Below are positions 1 to 9,017 of a stretch of DNA of 64,000 nt, piece after piece. Origin of the DNA: Vibrio rumoiensis (lineage in GTDB: Bacteria; Pseudomonadota; Gammaproteobacteria; Enterobacterales; Vibrionaceae). Under the pieces are notes generated by a model, which saw nothing but the letters and a program-made list of their open reading frames with translations, ran no database searches and was not told the origin of the DNA. The first letter of the stretch is position 1. Every line of letters begins with the position of its first letter. The stretch spans positions 1,860,001 to 1,924,000 of the forward strand of contig NZ_AP018685.1 in NCBI RefSeq assembly GCF_002218045.2, written 5' to 3'. Position numbers and translations under genes: made by a program.

Positions 1-94
1 GCACAATGGATGCGATTGCGGAGATCGGGAAATGTATCGTTTGTAAATCTAGGTTTACTGGTCTGGACTTTCTTTCTTTCACGGGTGTGCTCAC
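1..94 (-). CDS. sdhC: Succinate dehydrogenase cytochrome b556 subunit, N-terminal part
   Basis: Only the first 31 codons are in the window; the gene runs off the left edge. The reverse strand reads from a GTG at 94 and contains VNLDLQTIHFPISAIASIV, the conserved N-terminus of SdhC, the membrane anchor that binds heme b and quinone in complex II. A stop codon lies directly upstream of the GTG, so this is the earliest possible start. A second in-frame GTG lies four codons later. The gene diverges from gltA, the usual arrangement for TCA-cycle genes in gammaproteobacteria. Confidence 0.88.
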   Translation of the reverse strand, partial: MSTPVKERKSRPVNLDLQTIHFPISAIASIV

Positions 95-155
95 TCAGTT
101 CCAATCAGAACATTTATAGTTATTGACATAAATTGGTTAAACACCCTGTAACTAT

Positions 156-165
156 TTAATTAACA
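156..165 (-). promoter_or_regulatory. ArcA-type box, reverse orientation
   Basis: On the minus strand the ten bases read TGTTAATTAA, an exact match to the core ArcA-P consensus. It lies between divergent sdhC and gltA, both of which are ArcA targets in E. coli. An inverted copy lies 49 bp to the right. The binding role is inferred from sequence and position. Confidence 0.55.
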
Positions 166-204
166 ACTTCAGTCCATAACACCCAGTTTATCTATGAATT
201 TTTT

Positions 205-214
205 TGTTAATTAA
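205..214 (+). promoter_or_regulatory. ArcA-type box, forward orientation
   Basis: The bases read TGTTAATTAA, the same core as the box at 156-165 but on the opposite strand. The rest of 95-484 is AT-rich promoter DNA with no credible gene. Confidence 0.55.
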
Positions 215-484
215 ACATCTACCTCACCGAGAGCAGCTTCCGAAACCCCTGATAAAATAAGGCGTTAACCAAAATTTTCATTAGCACTATACGACCGCTA
301 ACACACAAATTCAATTCATGTAACAAAATATGCTACATAGAACATATTTTTAACTTTTTCCACACGAAAAACTATAAGCAGCACACACTTCGAAGTAGAA
401 TAATTGACTTTGGACATGAATCTGAGTACAAAAACCACACACAAAATATCCTGGATGGATAAATAATTTACAAAGGAGAATGTC

Positions 485-1774
485 ATGGCGGATAAGAAAG
501 CGACCCTTCATATTGAAGGTCAGGCACCTATTGAGCTCCCTATTTTAAGCGGCACAAATGGCCCTGATGTAGTGGATGTTCGCAAATTAGGTGCAAGCGG
601 TTATTTCACTTTTGACCCAGGTTTTCTTGCTACTGCGTCTTGCGAATCCCAAATCACTTACATTGACGGTGGCAAAGGTATTTTACTCCACCGTGGTTTC
701 CCAATCGACCAACTTGCCAACAATGCTGATTATTTAGAAGTATGCTATATCTTGCTTTATGGCGAAGCACCGACACGCGCTGAATATGAAAAATTCAAGA
801 AAATCGTTTCTGATCACACCATGGTTCACGAACAAATCGCTAGCTTTTTCCATGGCTTCCGTCGTGATGCACACCCAATGGCAGTGATGTGTGGCGTCGT
901 CGGCGCTTTAGCGGCTTTCTACCATGATTCATTAGACATTAATAATGCGACACACCGTGAAATTACTGCTTTCCGCTTGTTATCTAAAATGCCGACACTT
1001 GCGTCTATGTGTTACAAATATTCAATCGGTCAACCATTCATCTACCCTCGAAATGAACTCGATTATGCAAGTAACTTCTTACACATGATGTTTGCTAACC
1101 CTTGTGAAGAGTACAATGTGAATCCAGTAGTCGCTCGTGCGATGGATAAAATCTTTACCCTGCATGCCGATCACGAACAAAATGCATCAACATCAACGGT
1201 TCGCCTAGCTGGTTCATCTGGCGCTAACCCATTTGCTTGTATTGCTGCTGGTATTGCTTCTCTTTGGGGACCTGCACATGGCGGTGCCAACGAAGCATGC
1301 TTGAAAATGCTAGAAGAGATTGGCAGTGTTGAAAATATTCCTGAATATATTGAGCGCGCGAAAGATAAAGATGACCCATTCCGCCTAATGGGCTTTGGTC
1401 ACCGAGTCTACAAAAACCATGATCCGCGCGCGAAAGTAATGCGCGATTCATGTCATGAAGTACTTTCTGAGCTTAATATTCAAGACCCATTACTGGATGT
1501 GGCAATGGAATTAGAGCGTATTGCCCTTTCTGACCCATATTTTGTTGAGAAAAAGTTATACCCTAACGTTGATTTCTACTCCGGTATTATCCTCAAAGCA
1601 ATTGGTATTCCGGTATCAATGTTTACGGTTATTTTCGCGCTTTCTCGTACCATTGGTTGGATTGCGCATTGGAATGAAATGCATGATGATCCAAATAATC
1701 GTATCGGTCGCCCTCGCCAACTTTATACTGGTAAATTGAGTAGAGATTTCAAACCTCTACAAGAGCGTGAATAG
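485..1774 (+). CDS. gltA: Citrate synthase, type II hexameric
   Basis: This enzyme condenses oxaloacetate with acetyl-CoA at the entry of the TCA cycle in the cytoplasm. The 429-residue protein has the length of the NADH-sensitive hexameric enzymes of gammaproteobacteria. Catalytic signatures are visible: a histidine in [11 protein letters not shown], a histidine in [15 protein letters not shown], and an aspartate in NVDFYSGI. A good Shine-Dalgarno, AAGGAGA, lies before the ATG at 485. The promoter region is shared with sdhC and holds two ArcA-type boxes, which suggests repression without oxygen. Confidence 0.98.
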   Translation: MADKKATLHIEGQAPIELPILSGTNGPDVVDVRKLGASGYFTFDPGFLATASCESQITYIDGGKGILLHRGFPIDQLANNADYLEVCYILLYGEAPTRAEYEKFKKIVSDHTMVHEQIASFFHGFRRDAHPMAVMCGVVGALAAFYHDSLDINNATHREITAFRLLSKMPTLASMCYKYSIGQPFIYPRNELDYASNFLHMMFANPCEEYNVNPVVARAMDKIFTLHADHEQNASTSTVRLAGSSGANPFACIAAGIASLWGPAHGGANEACLKMLEEIGSVENIPEYIERAKDKDDPFRLMGFGHRVYKNHDPRAKVMRDSCHEVLSELNIQDPLLDVAMELERIALSDPYFVEKKLYPNVDFYSGIILKAIGIPVSMFTVIFALSRTIGWIAHWNEMHDDPNNRIGRPRQLYTGKLSRDFKPLQERE

Positions 1775-1794
1775 TATAATTTAAGAAAATAATA

Positions 1795-1825
1795 AATAAA
1801 AAAGCGAGCTATTAAGGCTCGCTTT
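1795..1825. terminator. Bidirectional terminator between gltA and ybgI
   Basis: A perfect 9-bp stem (1801-1809 with 1817-1825, loop of 7) sits between the convergent genes. The T-run is clean on the minus strand, so it fits ybgI best. On the plus strand the tail runs into the TTTCTCG repeat. Confidence 0.7.
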
Positions 1826-1885
1826 CTCGTTTCTCGTTTCTCGTTTCTCGTTTCTCGTTTCTCGTTTCTCGTTTCTCGTTTCTCG
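1823..1885. repeat. Tandem 7-bp repeat, (TTTCTCG) x 9
   Basis: Nine uninterrupted copies of TTTCTCG (CGAGAAA on the other strand) fill the space between the terminator stem and the ybgI stop codon. The repeat does not lie in a recognised gene. Perfect copies of this kind normally vary in number through replication slippage. Confidence 0.95.
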
Positions 1886-1894
1886 AGGACGAGA

Positions 1895-2653
1895 TTAGAC
1901 TGGGTTATCAATATCAATAAACGTCACATCAAAATTGTGCTCTTGTGCTAACCATTCACCTAGCGCTTTCACACCATAGCGCTCAGTCGCATGATGACCC
2001 GCAGCAAAATAATGTATGCCTAATTCACGAGCAATATAAGTCGTTCGTTCAGATATTTCACCTGAAATAAACGCATCTAAACCGAATTGAGCCGCTAATT
2101 CTAAATAATCCTGCCCACCACCAGTACACCAACCAATGGTTTTAATTTCTTTACCTTGCTCATCGGGTGAAATATGCAATGGCTTACGGTTAAGTAATGT
2201 GCCTATTTTTTGACTTAACTCTTGTCCTGACAGCGGTGTTTTAAACGAACCGTACATGGCAACCGACTGCGGGTGCCCTTCTAAACCACCTTGGGTTTGA
2301 ATACCAAGTAATTGAGCAAGCTGTGCGTTATTCCCCAATTGTGGGTGAATATCGAGCGGTAAATGATAGGCATATAAATTGATATCATTTTGGATCAGTG
2401 TTCGAATTCGCTTCCCCTTCATCCCAATAATAGACTGAGGTTCGCCTTTCCAAAAATAACCATGATGCACCAGAATAGCATCGGCTTTTTGCTCAATTGC
2501 CGCTTCAATTAAAGCTTGCGATGCAGTCACACCGGTTACAATTTTTTTGACGCTTTCTTTTCCTTCAACTTGTAATCCATTAGGGCAATAGTCTTTTACT
2601 AATTGAGGTGATAGAGTTTGATTGAGTAATGTCTCTAATTGTAGGTTATTCAT
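1895..2653 (-). CDS. ybgI: Nif3-like dinuclear metal-centre protein YbgI
   Basis: This 252-residue protein belongs to the Nif3/DUF34 family, ring-shaped hexamers with a two-metal site per subunit. Metal-ligand motifs of the family are present: VHHGYFW near residue 63, AYHLPLDIHP near residue 95, and GHHATERYG near residue 217. The biochemical role of the family is not settled; some homologues are annotated as GTP cyclohydrolase I type 2, which I would not assert here. The gene converges on gltA and has its own terminator just past the 7-bp repeat. Confidence 0.93.
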   Translation of the reverse strand: MNNLQLETLLNQTLSPQLVKDYCPNGLQVEGKESVKKIVTGVTASQALIEAAIEQKADAILVHHGYFWKGEPQSIIGMKGKRIRTLIQNDINLYAYHLPLDIHPQLGNNAQLAQLLGIQTQGGLEGHPQSVAMYGSFKTPLSGQELSQKIGTLLNRKPLHISPDEQGKEIKTIGWCTGGGQDYLELAAQFGLDAFISGEISERTTYIARELGIHYFAAGHHATERYGVKALGEWLAQEHNFDVTFIDIDNPV

Positions 2654-2752
2654 AATCTAAACCTTTTAATGATCGCATTCTGCTATTAATGCCATGTTAT
2701 AACAGTCAATCATCAATGACTTCAAGCTCAACAAGACAAGGATAAATCTTAA

Positions 2753-3547
2753 GTGTCGATAAAATATGCTATTCCTCTGCAGGAGCAACAGAGTCTATTT
2801 GTAAAAATCAGCGACTGGATGTCACATCACTCGCCGCTATTACAACCTAATCAAGCTGAATTCGCTGACAATCCATTCAGCCAACATTTATCACCTCAAC
2901 CGCTACCCTATTCAGGAAACTCTCGTCTTGGTTTTTGGTATCAGCACTTGTGCCACCAGTATTTTGCCTCTCATCCTGACTATCAAATTGTGGCAGAAGA
3001 AATTCAGCTTAACCATCAAGGAAAAACTATTGGTGCTTTAGATTTTGTTCTCAAGAATACCGTAACGGAGATTGCAGAACATTGGGAGGTAGCGATTAAG
3101 TTTTATCTTTTATTTGATGGTTTATGGTATGGCCCAAATAGCCGCGACCGATTAGATTTAAAACTCTCACACATGTTGAACCACCAGCTCACCATGTCTC
3201 AACACCCATGCTTTCAACAACAATACCCAGACCTAGGTGATATTAAGCCTAAATTACTAATGCAAGGACGTTTGTATATTAACCCTTTTCGAGATGAACC
3301 CACACCAACCAGCTGTCTCGGCTATCCCATCGAACAGTCTCAAGACTATGGCTACTGGTGCTACGCTGATGACTTAAGCAATATCAATGAACCATTGTAT
3401 ATATTAAAAAAAGGCCAATGGTTAACAGGAAAAGAAACGAATTCGCCACAATTAAAGCAAATAGGACAAGAATTTGTACATTGTCAGAGCCAATCTGGTG
3501 ACTTTTGGTTTGTATTACCAAATGAATGGCCACATGCTCGGGCTTAA
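2753..3547 (+). CDS. DUF1853 family protein, possible PD-(D/E)xK fold
   Basis: This 264-residue cytoplasmic protein matches the DUF1853 family, whose function I do not know. The stretch GALDFVL, about 15 residues, then HWEVAIKF gives the D-x(n)-E-x-K spacing of PD-(D/E)xK nucleases, near residues 93-116. That is a motif reading only, not proof of nuclease activity. The start is a GTG at 2753 with AAGG about 11 bases upstream. It is divergent from ybgI and convergent with pgm. Confidence 0.85.
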   Translation: MSIKYAIPLQEQQSLFVKISDWMSHHSPLLQPNQAEFADNPFSQHLSPQPLPYSGNSRLGFWYQHLCHQYFASHPDYQIVAEEIQLNHQGKTIGALDFVLKNTVTEIAEHWEVAIKFYLLFDGLWYGPNSRDRLDLKLSHMLNHQLTMSQHPCFQQQYPDLGDIKPKLLMQGRLYINPFRDEPTPTSCLGYPIEQSQDYGYWCYADDLSNINEPLYILKKGQWLTGKETNSPQLKQIGQEFVHCQSQSGDFWFVLPNEWPHARA

Positions 3548-3555
3548 AATATAAA

Positions 3556-3588
3556 AAAGCGAGACCATTACAGCCCCGCTACTTTTTC
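3556..3588 (+). terminator. Weak terminator-like hairpin after the DUF1853 gene
   Basis: An imperfect stem built on AGCG/CGCT is followed by ACTTTTTC on the plus strand and preceded by an A-run. It lies between convergent genes. One mismatch in the stem makes it a tentative call. Confidence 0.4.
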
Positions 3589-3628
3589 AGCATTGGATTA
3601 TGCCGACCACTATCTAGTACGATTGAAC

Positions 3629-5263
3629 TTATAAACCCGCATTAGCAAATACTTGATTCACAATTTCTTGGGCTTCTTGTTCAATTCGCTTTAAATGGTC
3701 TTTACCTTTGAAACTTTCACAGTAAATTTTATAAATATCTTCGGTCCCCGATGGGCGAGCAGCAAACCAACCATTCTCAGTCGTTACCTTAAGACCACCA
3801 ATCGCAGCGCCATTACCTTGAGCATGTGTTAAACGCGCAGTGATCTTCTCACCAGCCAGTTCATCGGCACTCACCATTTCAGCTGACATACTTTTCAGAA
3901 CATTTTTCTGCTCAGTATTCGCTACCGCTTGAATTCGGTTGTATTCTGACGCACCATGTTTAGCGGCTAATTTATCGTAATATTGCTGTGGGTTCATTCC
4001 CGTGACTGCGGTAATTTCAGCCGCTAGCAGGCATAAAATAATACCATCTTTGTCGGTCGACCAAGGCGTACCATCTTTACGTAAGAACGATGCTCCAGCA
4101 CTTTCTTCACCACCAAAACCAAAGCGGCCTTCATATAGACCATCAACAAACCACTTAAAGCCAACAGGTACTTCACATAGATCGCGACCCAGATCGGCAA
4201 CTACACGATCAATGATCGCGCTTGATACGAGTGTTTTCCCCACTTGAACATCTGATTTCCACTCAGTACGATGGCGGAATAAATAATCGATACAAACCGC
4301 TAAATAGTGATTAGGGTTCATTAAGCCTTGCGGGGTAACAATACCATGACGGTCATAGTCTGGGTCATTACCAAAGGCTAAATCATAATCATCTTTTAAT
4401 GCTAACAGGCTCGCCATCGCATAAGGGGATGAACAATCCATGCGAACGACACCATCTTTATCTAACGTCATAAACTGAAAAGATGGATCCACGGTTTCAT
4501 TTACTAACGTCATATCGAGTTGATAAGTTTTGGCAATACGTCGCCAATATTCAATACCTGCACCGCCTAATGGATCGATACCAATTTTAATATTTGCTTT
4601 TTGAATAGCAGCAATATCAATCACGTTCACTAGATCGTCAACGTAAGGCTGTACAAGATCAACCGCCTTTACTTTATCTAACGAATTAGCACAACGTTTT
4701 ACCCCTTGCAGCCTAGCCGCAATATATTGATTCGCTTTATCTTCAATTCGTTGAGTAATTTCCGCTTCCGCTGGACCACCATGGCTTGGGTTATATTTGA
4801 TACCGCCATCTTGCGGTGGGTTATGTGATGGCGTGATCACAATGCCATCTGATTTATCTTGATGTGCAAGATTATAAGTTAAAATCGCATGAGAAATGCC
4901 CGGCGTAGGAGTAAAGCCGTTATCTTGCTGAACAATCACTTCAATACCATTAGCAACCAATACTTCGACGACTGAACGACAAGCGGGCTCTGATAACGCA
5001 TGAGTATCTTTACCGACAAACATGGGTCCTTGTAATCCGGCAGCCATACGTTCATCAGCAACGGCTTGAGCTATCGCTAAGATATGAACCTGGTTAAATG
5101 TCGCCTTAGTTGAACAACCGCGGTGGCCTGACGTGCCAAATAAAACCTTGTGATTAACATTTTCCGCATCTGGTTCAATAAAGAAATAATCGCTCACGAG
5201 AGCGGGAATATTAACTAAATCTTCAGGTAACGTTTTGGTACCTGCTCTAGGGTGAAGAGACAT
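3629..5263 (-). CDS. pgm: Phosphoglucomutase (alpha-D-glucose specific)
   Basis: The enzyme interconverts glucose 1-phosphate and glucose 6-phosphate, linking glycogen and surface-sugar synthesis to glycolysis. The 544-residue protein has every hallmark of the family: GTSGHRG near the N-terminus, the phosphoserine loop [11 protein letters not shown] near residue 145, the magnesium loop [10 protein letters not shown] near residue 300, the sugar-binding GEESAGAS, and the phosphate-binding [10 protein letters not shown] near the C-terminus. It follows seqA on the same strand, as in E. coli, but a strong terminator separates the two. Confidence 0.97.
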   Translation of the reverse strand: MSLHPRAGTKTLPEDLVNIPALVSDYFFIEPDAENVNHKVLFGTSGHRGCSTKATFNQVHILAIAQAVADERMAAGLQGPMFVGKDTHALSEPACRSVVEVLVANGIEVIVQQDNGFTPTPGISHAILTYNLAHQDKSDGIVITPSHNPPQDGGIKYNPSHGGPAEAEITQRIEDKANQYIAARLQGVKRCANSLDKVKAVDLVQPYVDDLVNVIDIAAIQKANIKIGIDPLGGAGIEYWRRIAKTYQLDMTLVNETVDPSFQFMTLDKDGVVRMDCSSPYAMASLLALKDDYDLAFGNDPDYDRHGIVTPQGLMNPNHYLAVCIDYLFRHRTEWKSDVQVGKTLVSSAIIDRVVADLGRDLCEVPVGFKWFVDGLYEGRFGFGGEESAGASFLRKDGTPWSTDKDGIILCLLAAEITAVTGMNPQQYYDKLAAKHGASEYNRIQAVANTEQKNVLKSMSAEMVSADELAGEKITARLTHAQGNGAAIGGLKVTTENGWFAARPSGTEDIYKIYCESFKGKDHLKRIEQEAQEIVNQVFANAGL

Positions 5264-5294
5264 TCAATAATCCTTTTTTACAATTATAAAATTG

Positions 5295-5336
5295 AAAAAG
5301 CCTCATAATACGTGATGATTCAAATATTATGAGGCT
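5295..5336 (-). terminator. Rho-independent terminator of seqA
   Basis: A perfect 11-bp stem (5299-5309 with 5326-5336) is followed on the minus strand by a T-run. It separates seqA from pgm, so pgm probably has its own promoter or depends on read-through. Confidence 0.85.
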
Positions 5337-5360
5337 CTTATTAAATCGTTGTAATTAACG

Positions 5361-5897
5361 TTAGATGGCGTTACATACTTTATCAATCAAGTCTGCTTGA
5401 AAACCCATTTGAGTCATTAACTGCTGCACCATTTGACGCTTACGATTAGTGTTATTATTAGTAATAACCCAAAACGGCGTATTAGGAATCGAACGAGGTT
5501 TGGTTGTTTTACCGCTTGCTAATAACGTTTCTTCGTTATCGGCAAAGTAAACACGCGTACGCCCTTTCACTTTAGCTGCTTCAGCAAAACTTGTCGCTTC
5601 AATATGATAAAGCGAAGACAAGATCATCATAAAACGATCAATCGCTTTATCTTTCTCTGCAAATTCATCAGAAATCAACAAAGAGCGCATCACTTTAACG
5701 CCATCAGGCTTCTCTTGCTTTGCCGGCTTAGTTGGTGTTTCAACAGTCACGGGCTTAGCCACATTTGTATTAACTTGTGATCCTTGCTGCTCACCGATTA
5801 AAAGTCGACGTAAAATATCCGAGGCGCTTTCACCAATATGCTGGGTTTGGCTCGCAATATAACGATAAAGTTCTTCATCTACTTCAATGGTTTTCAT
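5361..5897 (-). CDS. seqA: Replication initiation regulator SeqA
   Basis: SeqA binds hemimethylated GATC sites, sequesters newly replicated origins and helps to organise the nucleoid. The protein has 178 residues. The N-terminal oligomerisation helix MKTIEVDEELYRYIASQT and the C-terminal DNA-binding region, including TRVYFADNEETLLASG and the asparagine-rich NNNTNRKRQM loop, match the family. Its presence implies a Dam-methylating gammaproteobacterium. It lies upstream of pgm, and a cytochrome operon lies behind it. Confidence 0.96.
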   Translation of the reverse strand: MKTIEVDEELYRYIASQTQHIGESASDILRRLLIGEQQGSQVNTNVAKPVTVETPTKPAKQEKPDGVKVMRSLLISDEFAEKDKAIDRFMMILSSLYHIEATSFAEAAKVKGRTRVYFADNEETLLASGKTTKPRSIPNTPFWVITNNNTNRKRQMVQQLMTQMGFQADLIDKVCNAI

Positions 5898-6063
5898 TGG
5901 CTTTTCACAATCTCAATCTGTTTAAACTCTGAAATGATTATACCTATAACTGAAAAGATACTCTATGCTAATTGCTCTGAGTTACTAATAAAAAAGATCG
6001 TTTTGATCACTGAATGTTTTATTTCTTCTCGCTACCTAGGTTAACTGAACAAATAACCGTCAA

Positions 6064-6098
6064 TAAAAAACCTCTATGAATGGAGATCCATAGAGGTT
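6064..6098 (-). terminator. Terminator of the tsdBA-like operon
   Basis: A perfect 10-bp stem (6069-6078 with 6089-6098) is followed on the minus strand by TTTTTATTG, about 25 bp past the stop codon of the second cytochrome gene. Confidence 0.85.
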
Positions 6099-6121
6099 GT
6101 CGTTTCCACATTTTTTATTGA

Positions 6122-7033
6122 TCAGTATGCTTTAGAACCTAGCACATGCTTATCTAATGCAGATGGCGTCCCGTATAGTGAATCTTTGGCATGAAACTGT
6201 TTTGCCGTTTCTGCAACTGATTTACTGAAACGAGGATCTTGCGGACGCTCATGACTATTAATAAAAACCGACACATCCCACGCTTGTTGATCCGTTAAGC
6301 TATTTCCTTTACTTAATGGCATATTCGCTTTAATAAAGTTAGCCGCAGAGCTGATCTGGTGCATACCTGCTCCCCAATTATAGCTATCTTTACCCCAAAG
6401 CGGCGGGAACACGTAGCGATTATCCACTTTACGTCCCTCACCATTATCGCCATGACAAAGCGCACACTGTGTCGAGTACACTTCTTGTCCACGAGTAAAG
6501 TCAGGAGTGAGCTCTGGTTGTTCTAATTTAGGAAAGCCACGACCTGGAATTTTCGCATTCACCTTGGCATCCGTTGCTAGCCAATAAGAATAAGCCGTCA
6601 GATCCAAAATCGTTTGGCTGACCGCTTCTGGCGGCTTACCATTCATTGAATAAGCAAAACACCCCTGCAATCGGTCTTCATAAGTATTCACTTTCTTATT
6701 CTTACCACGATAAGCAGGGTAAGAAACATACGCTGCCCACATTGGAGCTGAGTTGGCTAGGCGGCCACCAGACAAGTGGCAGTTAGTACAATTTAAACCA
6801 TTCCCTACTGTTCCAGATTTTTTCAATTGTTGGCTATTCATAAAAATTGAATAACCACGTTTTACCGCTTCAGCAAAATGCTCTTCTGGCAGATTATTCC
6901 AGTCAGGAACGTGGTGACAACCTTCTCCTTGAGCAAGTAAATTACCTGGTTCAACACTTCCTAAATCTTTATGGCCACCACTAGCAAAAGTAAACGCACT
7001 GAATAGCGATAGGCTTAATAATAAGCATCTCAT
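6122..7033 (-). CDS. tsdA: Diheme cytochrome c, TsdA-like thiosulfate dehydrogenase / tetrathionate reductase
   Basis: The 303-residue protein has a signal peptide (about residues 1-17) and two heme c motifs, CTNCH at 82-86 and CALCH at 190-194, so it should act in the periplasm. The segment KNKKVNTYEDRLQGCF and the two-heme layout are typical of TsdA, which couples two thiosulfates to tetrathionate or runs the reverse reaction. Cys125 sits 39 residues past the first heme histidine, a place that fits the unusual cysteine heme ligand of TsdA. Its start overlaps the end of the upstream cytochrome gene in an ATGA, so the two are translationally coupled. The reaction direction cannot be told from sequence. 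Confidence 0.8.
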   Translation of the reverse strand: MRCLLLSLSLFSAFTFASGGHKDLGSVEPGNLLAQGEGCHHVPDWNNLPEEHFAEAVKRGYSIFMNSQQLKKSGTVGNGLNCTNCHLSGGRLANSAPMWAAYVSYPAYRGKNKKVNTYEDRLQGCFAYSMNGKPPEAVSQTILDLTAYSYWLATDAKVNAKIPGRGFPKLEQPELTPDFTRGQEVYSTQCALCHGDNGEGRKVDNRYVFPPLWGKDSYNWGAGMHQISSAANFIKANMPLSKGNSLTDQQAWDVSVFINSHERPQDPRFSKSVAETAKQFHAKDSLYGTPSALDKHVLGSKAY

Positions 7034-7683
7034 TTCGTCATCCCCGCTGCTTTTTGAACTACCGGTGTGCCAAGTGAGGCAAAATAATCTGAAACGGCTG
7101 TTATTTCTTCATCGCTTAACGACTTAGCAATGGGTCCCATGATCGACATTGCACCAGCCGGTCTTGTATCGTCTTTCCACGATTTCATTTGATTAATCAA
7201 GTAAGCTGAATTTTGTCCTGCTAAACGAGGAATACCTGGTTTAACGCCAACGCCACTAGGGCCATGACATGCTACGCAAGAAGGAACATTGGCTTCCATT
7301 TTTCCGCTATAGGCAATTTTTTCACCGAGTTCCATATCACCAGGCCACTTATCGCCACGCCACTGCAATTTAAATGTTAAAGCATCAGGTACACTAGAGT
7401 AATGCTTTATGATCGTATCCATTTGTTTATCAGTAATTTGATAAATAAAGGCATCCATAAAAGTTGTATGGCGTTTCTTGCTGCGAAAATTTTCAACTTG
7501 CTCACGTAGGTATTGGTCAGATTGCCCCCATAAATTAGGAATATGATCAAGAGTAGATACACCATTAACACCATGACATGTAGAGCAGAATTCAACAATA
7601 CCGTCCTTATGCTGCGGTAATATATCTGCTACGCCAATGATGGGACATAGCATCAAAGCGCCCACAATCAGTCGTTTTTGCAT
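7030..7683 (-). CDS. tsdB: Diheme cytochrome c4-like protein, probable TsdB electron partner
   Basis: This 217-residue protein carries an N-terminal signal peptide and two heme c motifs, CSTCH at 33-37 and CVACH at 136-140, in two similar cytochrome domains like cytochrome c4. The second domain has the usual downstream methionine region (RPAGAMSIMGPIA). It is the first gene of a two-gene operon with the TsdA-like gene, overlapping it by 4 bp. In known tsdBA loci TsdB takes electrons from TsdA and passes them towards the respiratory chain. The name rests on the neighbour; alone it would be called a c4-type cytochrome. Confidence 0.75.
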   Translation of the reverse strand: MQKRLIVGALMLCPIIGVADILPQHKDGIVEFCSTCHGVNGVSTLDHIPNLWGQSDQYLREQVENFRSKKRHTTFMDAFIYQITDKQMDTIIKHYSSVPDALTFKLQWRGDKWPGDMELGEKIAYSGKMEANVPSCVACHGPSGVGVKPGIPRLAGQNSAYLINQMKSWKDDTRPAGAMSIMGPIAKSLSDEEITAVSDYFASLGTPVVQKAAGMTK

Positions 7684-7889
7684 ATTGCTTCCTATTATTA
7701 TAATTTTCTAACTTATACCTAGTATAGCTATTTCACTTAACACCGCATTTAAGATTTAAGAACAAGTAGTTATACAAAAACAGACACTTTTACTTGTTCG
7801 TCAGCATTATGTTTTGAACGGTTAAGTGATTACTTTCTCATTACTGCTGTATTATGATGTTAATTCGTACTTTCGGCTACAGGATTATC

Positions 7890-8660
7890 ATGAATCCCCA
7901 ACAACTTAACCATACCATTCAGGGTCAAGGCCCTGTCATTCTCCTTATACATGGTCTATTCGGCAGTTTGGGTAATTTAGGTCTACTCGCCCGAGATTTA
8001 ATTGCAGACCATACCGTTATTAGCGTTGATTTACGCAATCATGGCCAATCTTTTCATAGCGACATCATGGACTACCCTTCCATGGCAGCTGACCTCAACC
8101 AGCTATTAACGGACCTTAATATTACATCCGCCACCATCATTGGGCACTCAATGGGAGGCAAAGCAGCAATGGCGCTTTCCAATATTGCTACTGACAAAAT
8201 TAACAAATTAATTGTGTTAGACATGGCCCCTATTTCCTATCAAGAAAGACGGCATGATAATGTTTTTGCCGGATTAAATGCGGTCATTGAAAATAAGCCG
8301 AAGACCCGTAAAGAAGCATTACATTTCCTAGCCCAGCACATTGAATTAGATGGTGTTCGCCAATTTCTCGCAAAATCATTACAGCTCCAAGATGGGTACA
8401 TGCAATGGTTATTCAATGTAGATGGCATCATTGGCAATTACCACCATATACAAAGCTGGACGAACATTTCTCCTTTTCTTGGTGAAACCTTATTTTTAAA
8501 AGGTGCAAACTCCGATTACCTCATGCCAGAACATCAAAGCGCTATTTTAGAGCAATTTCCAAACAGTAAAGCGCATATCATTGCTAATACTGGCCATTGG
8601 TTGCATGCAGAAAAGCCAGCTGAAGTACTACGTTCTATTCGCCGTTTTATTACGAAATAG
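7890..8660 (+). CDS. ybfF: Alpha/beta hydrolase, YbfF-type esterase
   Basis: A 256-residue cytoplasmic esterase of the alpha/beta hydrolase fold. The oxyanion-hole motif LIHGLFGS is at about residue 20, the nucleophile elbow GHSMGGK places the catalytic serine near residue 90, and the catalytic histidine is in TGHWLHAEKP near the C-terminus. E. coli YbfF hydrolyses acyl esters; its natural substrate is not established. I start it at the ATG at 7890 behind AGGA; an in-frame ATG at 7854 would add 12 residues unlike the family. It lies divergent from the cytochrome operon, where E. coli has seqA directly next to ybfF. Confidence 0.92.
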   Translation: MNPQQLNHTIQGQGPVILLIHGLFGSLGNLGLLARDLIADHTVISVDLRNHGQSFHSDIMDYPSMAADLNQLLTDLNITSATIIGHSMGGKAAMALSNIATDKINKLIVLDMAPISYQERRHDNVFAGLNAVIENKPKTRKEALHFLAQHIELDGVRQFLAKSLQLQDGYMQWLFNVDGIIGNYHHIQSWTNISPFLGETLFLKGANSDYLMPEHQSAILEQFPNSKAHIIANTGHWLHAEKPAEVLRSIRRFITK

Positions 8661-8755
8661 TTCGTATTTAACCCGATGACAAAGCCGACTTCGCATTAAC
8701 TTTCAATTGGATTAATGCTATAGTTCTTTGTTAAAAAATAACGGTGATCAAACGC

Positions 8756-8977
8756 ATGCTTTACGAACACATCAATACCATTGAATCTCTGGGCTTAGAT
8801 CTGTTTTTTGCGTCATTATTTTTATTGATTGGTTTAGCCATCAAAGATGTTTTAAAACAAGGTAATGTTCCCGTTTTTGGCCGTCGTATTGTATGGCTTG
8901 TTCTATTTTTAGGTTGTGCGGGCTTTGTCGCGAAAGGGTTAATCCAAATAAGCTGGGAAGGTACAGGCTTAGGCTAA
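8756..8977 (+). CDS. DUF2788 small membrane protein
   Basis: A small protein of 73 residues with two hydrophobic segments, about FFASLFLLIGLAI and IVWLVLFLGCAGFVAKG, separated by a short basic loop. It matches the DUF2788 family found between ybfF and fldA in vibrios; no function is known to me. I prefer the ATG at 8756; a GTG at 8744 in frame would add four residues. Neither has a strong ribosome binding site. Confidence 0.82.
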   Translation: MLYEHINTIESLGLDLFFASLFLLIGLAIKDVLKQGNVPVFGRRIVWLVLFLGCAGFVAKGLIQISWEGTGLG

Positions 8978-9017
8978 AGCCGTGCAGCTATAACGTATAC
9001 TTTTTTAATTAGATTGA

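Noticed and set aside
1723..1917. Frame encoding a repeated KRETRNE peptide behind gltA
   Set aside because: It is the translation of the 7-bp tandem repeat and overlaps the gltA and ybgI ends; no start signal supports it.
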